64,000 nt of DNA from a virus. Below, one piece after another: positions 59,272-64,000 of this stretch (position 1 is its first letter; each line of letters opens with the position of its first letter). The stretch is from IMG/VR virus record IMGVR_UViG_3300042691_017518, positions 1 through 64,000 of that record. One strand, 5' to 3'. The notes beneath the pieces are model-generated. The model saw only the letters and a list, made by a program, of their open reading frames with translations. It was not told the DNA's origin and made no database searches. Position numbers and translations under genes: made by a program.

Positions 59272-59738
59272 TATTCCTTGATTTCAAAGTGCATCCAGTC
59301 ATAGTCTTTTTCTACTCCTAAAGAAATAAATCCATGTCTGTAAAATATATCTATCATAGGTTGGTATTCTGGCCTAGCAAAACGTGCAGTACGTTTTGTT
59401 TCTTTTAATGTATTTCTAGCAGGATCAAGATCTACTGCTATTCCCCAAGCATGTTTGCTCCAAGAAGCTCCTCCACGCATTTTGCGATAATTAAAACAAC
59501 CACCAAAAAGATCAATGCCAAGTTCTTTTATTCTTGCTGACCCATAGTGAGAAAGAAGATCATTAAATACAGCAAGAAGATTATCTGCTATATCTTTATG
59601 ACATCTTACTCTACTTGTTGTAGTGTCAGTATCCCATGCTATACGCAAAGGATAAGGACATATAATTGTAGTTAAATAACCTGCACCTGTTTCATTAGGC
59701 TTACCGTATTTAGCTATTGTTTGCGCTGTCGTCATCAT
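59271..59738 (-). CDS. M15-family peptidase endolysin
   Basis: A 155 aa single-domain peptidoglycan peptidase of the D-Ala-D-Ala carboxypeptidase/L-Ala-D-Glu endopeptidase type. The zinc site is S-K-H-x6-D ([13 protein letters not shown], with H96 and D103) and the final WMHFE (H150). The catalytic-loop [12 protein letters not shown] precedes it. There is no cell-wall-binding domain or signal peptide, so it depends on the holin encoded just upstream. It overlaps that gene by 29 bases. It would lyse the host at the end of infection. Confidence 0.9.
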   Translation of the reverse strand: MMTTAQTIAKYGKPNETGAGYLTTIICPYPLRIAWDTDTTTSRVRCHKDIADNLLAVFNDLLSHYGSARIKELGIDLFGGCFNYRKMRGGASWSKHAWGIAVDLDPARNTLKETKRTARFARPEYQPMIDIFYRHGFISLGVEKDYDWMHFEIKE

Positions 59739-60261
59739 CTTTTTTCTTGTCTTGGTTTATTTTTAAAATATTACTAAGCTGAGAAATAAGAGGTAAAAAA
59801 TTTCCCCAACCAAGTCGCATAAAGTTTTCTAGATTAGAAATAAAAAGTTGAATAATTATAAAGTTATAAAACAAATAATGTAACCAATCGTAGATATTAA
59901 ATTGAAATCCAAAAAAAGGTCTGTTTGGTATATATCTTGCTGCTAAATTTGAGCAGATTATAAAGACCATGTAGATAAAAAGTTTTAACCAACCTTTTTG
60001 GAATTTTTCAGAAGAGAATCCTTTACCTTCTTTAATCGATGCTCTTATGCCTGTAAAAAGTTCTAGACCAAACAAAATAATAATTAATATTCCTACAGGA
60101 ACATTAATACCCATGATAGCTTCAAAGTAGTAAGCGGTAGTGGCGGCTATAGAACTGATTCCTAAAACTATAGGTAAGCTATTAGGATGAAAAGTACTAT
60201 CAATTAAATGACTTCCGTTGTTATATCCACTTATTTTTGCTATACTTTCTAAAACTTTCAT
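59710..60261 (-). CDS. holin (phage holin family 4-like), four membrane helices
   Basis: A 183 aa membrane protein with hydrophobic helices at about residues 29-48, 54-73, 91-113 and 125-147. A charged loop ([19 protein letters not shown], about 75-93) separates helices 2 and 3, which is the layout of the toxin-secretion/phage lysis holin family. The C-terminal tail is Lys/Asp-rich (KKKDDDD). It overlaps the M15 endolysin, completing a lysis cassette. Confidence 0.8.
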   Translation of the reverse strand: MKVLESIAKISGYNNGSHLIDSTFHPNSLPIVLGISSIAATTAYYFEAIMGINVPVGILIIILFGLELFTGIRASIKEGKGFSSEKFQKGWLKLFIYMVFIICSNLAARYIPNRPFFGFQFNIYDWLHYLFYNFIIIQLFISNLENFMRLGWGNFLPLISQLSNILKINQDKKKDDDDSANNS

Positions 60262-60280
60262 GGTCTAAAAAATTTTAACC

Positions 60281-60289
60281 GTAAAGATA
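60281..60289 (-). promoter_or_regulatory. candidate promoter box upstream of the holin gene
   Basis: On the minus strand TATCTTTAC lies 19 bases before the ATG at 60261, in a 30-base gap. It is nearly identical to the box at 47221-47229. Confidence 0.3.
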
Positions 60290-60291
60290 AA

Positions 60292-60516
60292 CTATTTTTC
60301 TAAATCTTTAGAACCTTCTACGGTTAATTGTGATAAAGCAGCTGCTACTCCTCCTGCGGTTACTAAGTATCCTCCTAATGTTACGAGAGTAACTGGCAAG
60401 GCAATAGGCGCAGCGATAAGAATTCCTCCGACGGCTCCTGCTACCAAACCCACCTTTTGTATTTTCTTCCAAAATGTTGGAGTCTTAGAACTCCATCTGT
60501 CTTTAAGTGTTTTCAT
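60292..60516 (-). CDS. small membrane protein of the lysis region, 74 aa
   Basis: A basic N-terminus (KTLKDRWSSKTPTFWKKIQK) is followed by two hydrophobic glycine/alanine-rich helices at about residues 22-40 and 43-63. No domain is named. Lying directly before the holin and endolysin, it could be a second holin, an antiholin or a pinholin-like protein. Confidence 0.65.
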   Translation of the reverse strand: MKTLKDRWSSKTPTFWKKIQKVGLVAGAVGGILIAAPIALPVTLVTLGGYLVTAGGVAAALSQLTVEGSKDLEK

Positions 60517-60518
60517 AA

Positions 60519-60758
60519 TTAAGAGTTAAATTCTATTGAATTGTATTGTGCTTTTATTGTTCCGTCTTGCAATGTAAAATTGTATAAATAAGGAAAATCA
60601 GGAACAATGTAAATATTCGCAATTGATTCAAATGTTGCCGCGTCTGAAGTCCAATCAGACATTACAACAACATAAGATATTGTATTATTAATATCGCAAA
60701 ATACAACATTCCCGTATTGTTCTAGTTCTTGCACTAAAGCATTTCTATCTACTGCCAT
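60519..60758 (-). CDS. small accessory protein next to the fibre gene, 79 aa
   Basis: A short soluble protein with mixed beta-type segments (VVFCDINNTISYVVVMSDW). No domain is recognised. It sits between the tail-fibre-like genes and the membrane proteins, separated from each by 2 bases. It is possibly a minor tail or chaperone protein. Confidence 0.6.
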   Translation of the reverse strand: MAVDRNALVQELEQYGNVVFCDINNTISYVVVMSDWTSDAATFESIANIYIVPDFPYLYNFTLQDGTIKAQYNSIEFNS

Positions 60759-60760
60759 AT

Positions 60761-61351
60761 TTAATATTTAAAGCGTATATTCATTCTATAACTATATCTA
60801 AGTCCATTGCCTGTAGGAAAAGCAGGATCACTATTTGCATAAGCCCCTTTATTTGTTATTAAGGTTGACTCGGCAGAACCAAATCCACTTGTCCAACTTC
60901 CATCACGATTTTCCCATCCTAATATTAAATTGCTTGTCCCATTATAACAAAAAGGCGTATCAAAATTAATAACTAACCATCCACTTGTTGATATAGTCCA
61001 GTTAAATGTTTTTACAATAGTCACGTCTGAAACTGGCATATCTGACCAATCAATTGCAGGATTTGCATCAAATGTTGTCGTCGCTGGTGCTAAATGCGCT
61101 AATTTAATTGTTTGGTTGTTGTATGTGTAAGGAACAGTATACCCACCTATTTCTATCTCTATTCCTGTAATTTGTTTTGCTCCTGCCATTTCAGCAGCAT
61201 TCCAAATCATAGAAGTCCAAGAAAAATTAAATAACCCATAAGCAGGATATTGAAAAATATTAGTCGTACCAGTACCAACTTGAAGGTTTAAACCTTGAAC
61301 ATTTACACAGCCTCCTAAATTGCTTAAATATGGATTAATAATCATTGACAT
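60761..61351 (-). CDS. beta-rich tail/adhesin-like protein, 196 aa
   Basis: A Gly/Asn/Trp/Thr-rich beta protein with features of jelly-roll adhesins (QITGIEIEIGGYTVPYTY, about residues 79-96; GWLVINFDTPF, about 122-132; NLILGWENRDGSW, about 140-152). Similar strands occur in Flavobacteria surface proteins and phage receptor-binding tips, from memory of the pattern. It follows the fibre gene by 3 bases and could be its distal tip or a second receptor-binding protein. Confidence 0.6.
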   Translation of the reverse strand: MSMIINPYLSNLGGCVNVQGLNLQVGTGTTNIFQYPAYGLFNFSWTSMIWNAAEMAGAKQITGIEIEIGGYTVPYTYNNQTIKLAHLAPATTTFDANPAIDWSDMPVSDVTIVKTFNWTISTSGWLVINFDTPFCYNGTSNLILGWENRDGSWTSGFGSAESTLITNKGAYANSDPAFPTGNGLRYSYRMNIRFKY

Positions 61352-61354
61352 AAC

Positions 61355-64000
61355 TTATGCTCTAGTTCCTATTAAAGTTATTTTTAGCCCTCTTGCTCCC
61401 GCTGTACCTACAGCATCTATATCTACAGTAATCTCTCCATCATCTGTAAGGGCAGAAGTAACAATAGTTGCAGGAGTTGCTGCAGTTACAGTTGTTCTTT
61501 CGTTATTATCAAATGTAAGTTTTGTACCTAACACAGATACACCATTTAGATTAATATCTACAGTAAGCAATGCTCCTGCTGTTTGTGCTGTGGTTAGTGA
61601 AGCTCTAACTGCTGTTAATGTCATTGCGTGAGGCATTCTAAAAGTAACTTTTGAAGTTCCAATAGTTAAATTGGTTGTTTCATCTGAGGCCGCTGCTTGA
61701 ATTTCAGCAGGCAGTGCTTGAAATTCCGTTAAACCTAATGTCGTACTTGTTAAAACTTGTCCAGTTGTCCCGCCTGACGTTGGCAAACTATACGCGTTGT
61801 TTAATCTAAATGCGCCGTTTGTTCTTGAAATTGAAAATGCAGTTCCTTTTATTACACCAGCGTCATCGTAATAAGACATTGCTAACTGACTTCCAAGGTC
61901 ACCGCCTATTTCAGCACCTGACACTTGTTGCTTCCAACGAAGACCTGAACCAACTTGAAAATTCAATCCTTTTGCTCTATTTGCCGCCGACGAAATATTT
62001 ATTTGTGAACCATTTGAGCCTCCTGCGCCGTTAAAAGTTAACCCGAAATTATTCATGGCTACTGTTCTATCAGCTGATAGAGTTCCATCAGAATTGTAAA
62101 TGTTTACATCAGAAAGTGCGCCTGTATTATCAATAGTGAAGTTAGGATATGTTCCTGTTACATTAATACCACTGCCTGCAGTAAGTGCTACAATTTGATC
62201 TGGTGCAGCATTTGTAACTGTTAAATCAGTTGCAGTACTTGACAAAGAAATGCCTGTTCCTGCTGTAATTCCTTTAGTTGCAAGTGAAGGCCCTGTTCCG
62301 TCATTTACAAGAGTTTCTGTTCCTCCTGCTGACGCAAGAGTTACTCCTGTTGTAGGATCAGTATTACTTATAGTAAAATTAGGGTAAGTACCTGTTACGC
62401 CAATCCCTGTTCCAGCATTAAGTACTACTGTTTGGTCAGGAGCTGAGTTAGTAACAGTAATAGTACCGCTACTTGTAATAGGATTTGTTCCTGCTAATGA
62501 AATACCTGTTCCTGCACTTAACTCTACTGAAGTAACAGTCCCGTTACCATTTGCTTGCCAAGTACCATTACCACTAGCATCAGATGTCAAAACATGACCT
62601 GCTGTAGGTGTTGTAGTCATTTGGAAAGTAGTAGTCTTTGTTTTACCAGCTACCTCTAACTTTTCAGTTGGTGTAGTAGTGCCTATACCAACATTACCGT
62701 TGGGAAGCATTGTCATTATATTTAATGTCCAATTTCTAAACTGATAAACAGGTCTTGTTACTACTTGAACTAAAGTAGCTAAACGACTTTGGAATATAGT
62801 AACTGGTACTGTTCCTGTATCATCCGCAACATCTATAACACCTTCAAGTCCAATTGCTTGTTGAGTACTGCTTCCAATTTGTCTACCTTGTATAAGAGGT
62901 CCAAATGTTCCATCAAGCGCTGTACTATTTGCTATTTGAACATATCCTGAAGCATCACTTACATCAAATCTTGCAATTGGTTCACCTGCTGATGGAATAG
63001 CTGTTGATCTTACATGTAATGGTGTAGATGGAGTAGTTGTTCCTATACCAAGGTTTCCATTGGCAAGAATTGTCAATAAACTAGTACCAGCATTTCTAAA
63101 CTGATATAATGGTCTTGTTACAATTGCCGTAAGTGTACTTAAAGCTGTAGAAAATACAGTAACTGGTGTTGATCCTGAATCTTGTGTTGGTTGAATATAT
63201 GATGTTTGTTTAAATGCATTATCTGTATTAAGACCTTGCAGTCCTGAAATCTCAGGTACAAATCTTCCATCTGTACTTGAAGCGTTTAGTATTGTTAAAG
63301 CTGCTCCTGCAGCATCACTTACTGTAAATCTAGCAATAGATTCATTACTAGAAGGTACAGCTATAGTTTGTACATGGAGAGGCGCAGTTGGAGTAATATT
63401 AACACCTACCTTACCATCATTAAAATTTATTGTATTACCATCTAAGTCAACGGTTCTAGTACCTGTTACAGTTCCGTCAGCTGTATAAATATTATCATCT
63501 ACCTTATTGTTAAAAGTATTCCAATCAGTAGAAGAAAGATAACCGTCTGATGCTGTACCTGACTGACTTATACTAATAGCAGGTGCTGCACCTCCTGAAG
63601 ATACTACTGGAGCTGTACCTGTTACACTTGTTACTGCACCTGTAGGTATAACTTGATTAAGTGTAGTAGTAGCTACTGAGTAATTTGTATTTCCTTCTGT
63701 ATGAAAAGTAATTGAGTTAGTAGTAGAGTCTGTATTAGTTACTCTAACTTTAACTACAATTCTGTCTGTTGTAAGTACAGTTGATGCAGGAAACACTCCA
63801 TCAGTAAGCAACATAACTGCTGCTCCTGTAAGAGTTGATGTAGGAACAGCATCTGTTGTTAACAATAATGTTTCTATTCCACCTAGATCTCTTTTGTATA
63901 CCTCAGCAAATACATCCCAAGAATCTCCTGTTGTTCCTGAAAAATGTAAATAAAAAGCCCATCTTCCTCCAGGGATATTTGTAGTACCTGGTACACCTGA
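61355..64000 (-). CDS. tail fibre-like repeat protein, 5' end beyond the window
   Basis: The frame stays open to the right edge (position 64000), so the N-terminus is missing and at least 881 residues are in the window. The first visible part reads GGRWAFYLHFSG. The middle holds two related units of about 130 residues, each running from a P-L-H-V start through a V-T-R-P-x-Y-Q-F-R-N block to N-G-N-(L/V)-G-I-G-T-T-T-P. Then come three shorter units with TGTYPNFTI(S/D)NT endings. This is the usual repeat texture of Bacteroidota phage tail fibres and appendages. There is no enzyme motif, and the C-terminal part (about the last 140 residues) is a distinct beta domain. Confidence 0.8.
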   Translation of the reverse strand, partial: SGVPGTTNIPGGRWAFYLHFSGTTGDSWDVFAEVYKRDLGGIETLLLTTDAVPTSTLTGAAVMLLTDGVFPASTVLTTDRIVVKVRVTNTDSTTNSITFHTEGNTNYSVATTTLNQVIPTGAVTSVTGTAPVVSSGGAAPAISISQSGTASDGYLSSTDWNTFNNKVDDNIYTADGTVTGTRTVDLDGNTINFNDGKVGVNITPTAPLHVQTIAVPSSNESIARFTVSDAAGAALTILNASSTDGRFVPEISGLQGLNTDNAFKQTSYIQPTQDSGSTPVTVFSTALSTLTAIVTRPLYQFRNAGTSLLTILANGNLGIGTTTPSTPLHVRSTAIPSAGEPIARFDVSDASGYVQIANSTALDGTFGPLIQGRQIGSSTQQAIGLEGVIDVADDTGTVPVTIFQSRLATLVQVVTRPVYQFRNWTLNIMTMLPNGNVGIGTTTPTEKLEVAGKTKTTTFQMTTTPTAGHVLTSDASGNGTWQANGNGTVTSVELSAGTGISLAGTNPITSSGTITVTNSAPDQTVVLNAGTGIGVTGTYPNFTISNTDPTTGVTLASAGGTETLVNDGTGPSLATKGITAGTGISLSSTATDLTVTNAAPDQIVALTAGSGINVTGTYPNFTIDNTGALSDVNIYNSDGTLSADRTVAMNNFGLTFNGAGGSNGSQINISSAANRAKGLNFQVGSGLRWKQQVSGAEIGGDLGSQLAMSYYDDAGVIKGTAFSISRTNGAFRLNNAYSLPTSGGTTGQVLTSTTLGLTEFQALPAEIQAAASDETTNLTIGTSKVTFRMPHAMTLTAVRASLTTAQTAGALLTVDINLNGVSVLGTKLTFDNNERTTVTAATPATIVTSALTDDGEITVDIDAVGTAGARGLKITLIGTRA

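Noticed and set aside
61355-63865. Diversity-generating retroelement acting on the fibre gene
   Set aside because: No reverse transcriptase gene and no template/variable repeat pair is visible in the window. The repeats are ordinary fibre repeats.
1-64000. Alternative genetic code (TAG or TGA reassigned), known in some crAss-like phages
   Set aside because: Long late genes are intact under the standard code, and TAG, TGA and TAA each end genes at sensible overlaps (for example TAG at 1043-1045 and 59131-59133).
1-64000. tRNA genes or CRISPR arrays
   Set aside because: No cloverleaf-like or regularly spaced direct repeats were seen. Intergenic space is very small, with no gap above about 65 bases once small genes are counted.

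Overview
This window is part of an AT-rich double-stranded DNA phage genome of the crAss-like group (Crassvirales), whose hosts are Bacteroidota. The diagnostic evidence is a 3391-residue late protein with the metal-binding motif DFDID inside an RNA-polymerase beta-prime-like context. This is the signature of the virion-packaged RNA polymerase of crAss-like phages, such as Cellulophaga phage phi14:2. Other supporting traits are two opposed gene blocks, a family A DNA polymerase, a Sak4-type ATPase, a PD-(D/E)XK nuclease, a uracil-DNA-glycosylase-like protein and a very large tail protein starting with a GMNKDTAYDS-type segment. Genes use the standard code, with TAA, TGA and TAG all serving as stops. 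I saw no tRNA, rRNA, CRISPR array, integrase or insertion sequence.

Layout. Positions 1-20688 (plus strand) hold the early/replication block of about 38 tightly packed, often overlapping genes. From left to right these are: small unknown proteins (72-1614); family A DNA polymerase, a DnaA-domain-IV-like protein and an SF2 helicase (1627-5287); a DnaB-like helicase (6048-7127); a macro-domain protein (7127-7606); an inserted HNH homing endonuclease (7904-8398); Sak4 ATPase, an unknown acidic-tailed protein and a probable SSB (8398-10385), then an intrinsic terminator; a TOPRIM primase (10440-11441); a zincin/VWA protein with a MoxR-type AAA ATPase and an unknown partner (11632-15132); a RusA-like resolvase and PD-(D/E)XK nuclease (15148-16673), with a second terminator after the following gene; and a spore-photoproduct-lyase-like radical SAM enzyme, the UDG-like protein and a MazG-like pyrophosphohydrolase (17319-19783). 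The block ends at a bidirectional terminator at 20675-20698.

Positions 20754-64000 (minus strand, transcribed right to left) are the late block. In transcription order they encode: a fibre-like protein running off the right edge; two small tail or accessory proteins; two membrane proteins (one a holin) and an M15 endolysin; a tiny basic protein; ring/tail-tube, IHF-like and muzzle-type tail proteins; a GG-motif-repeat protein ending in a protein-kinase fold; a GH73 peptidoglycan hydrolase with the same GG repeats; coiled-coil and membrane-active ejection proteins; a ferritin; the giant RNA polymerase protein (zincin motif, RNAP core, C-terminal NADAR domain); and a 1954-residue polyvalent protein. 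Capsid, portal and terminase genes are not in the window and are expected beyond position 64000.

How it works together. By analogy with phi14:2, the virion RNAP would be ejected with its giant neighbours and transcribe the early block, which then builds the replisome and recombination/repair set. The most unusual content is the set of enzymes apparently delivered with, or made beside, the ejection proteins: a ferritin with its ferroxidase ligands intact, a protein kinase domain with its catalytic residues intact, and a NADAR (ADP-ribose) domain fused to the RNAP protein. Together with the early macro-domain protein, this suggests the phage handles ADP-ribose signalling at two stages of infection.
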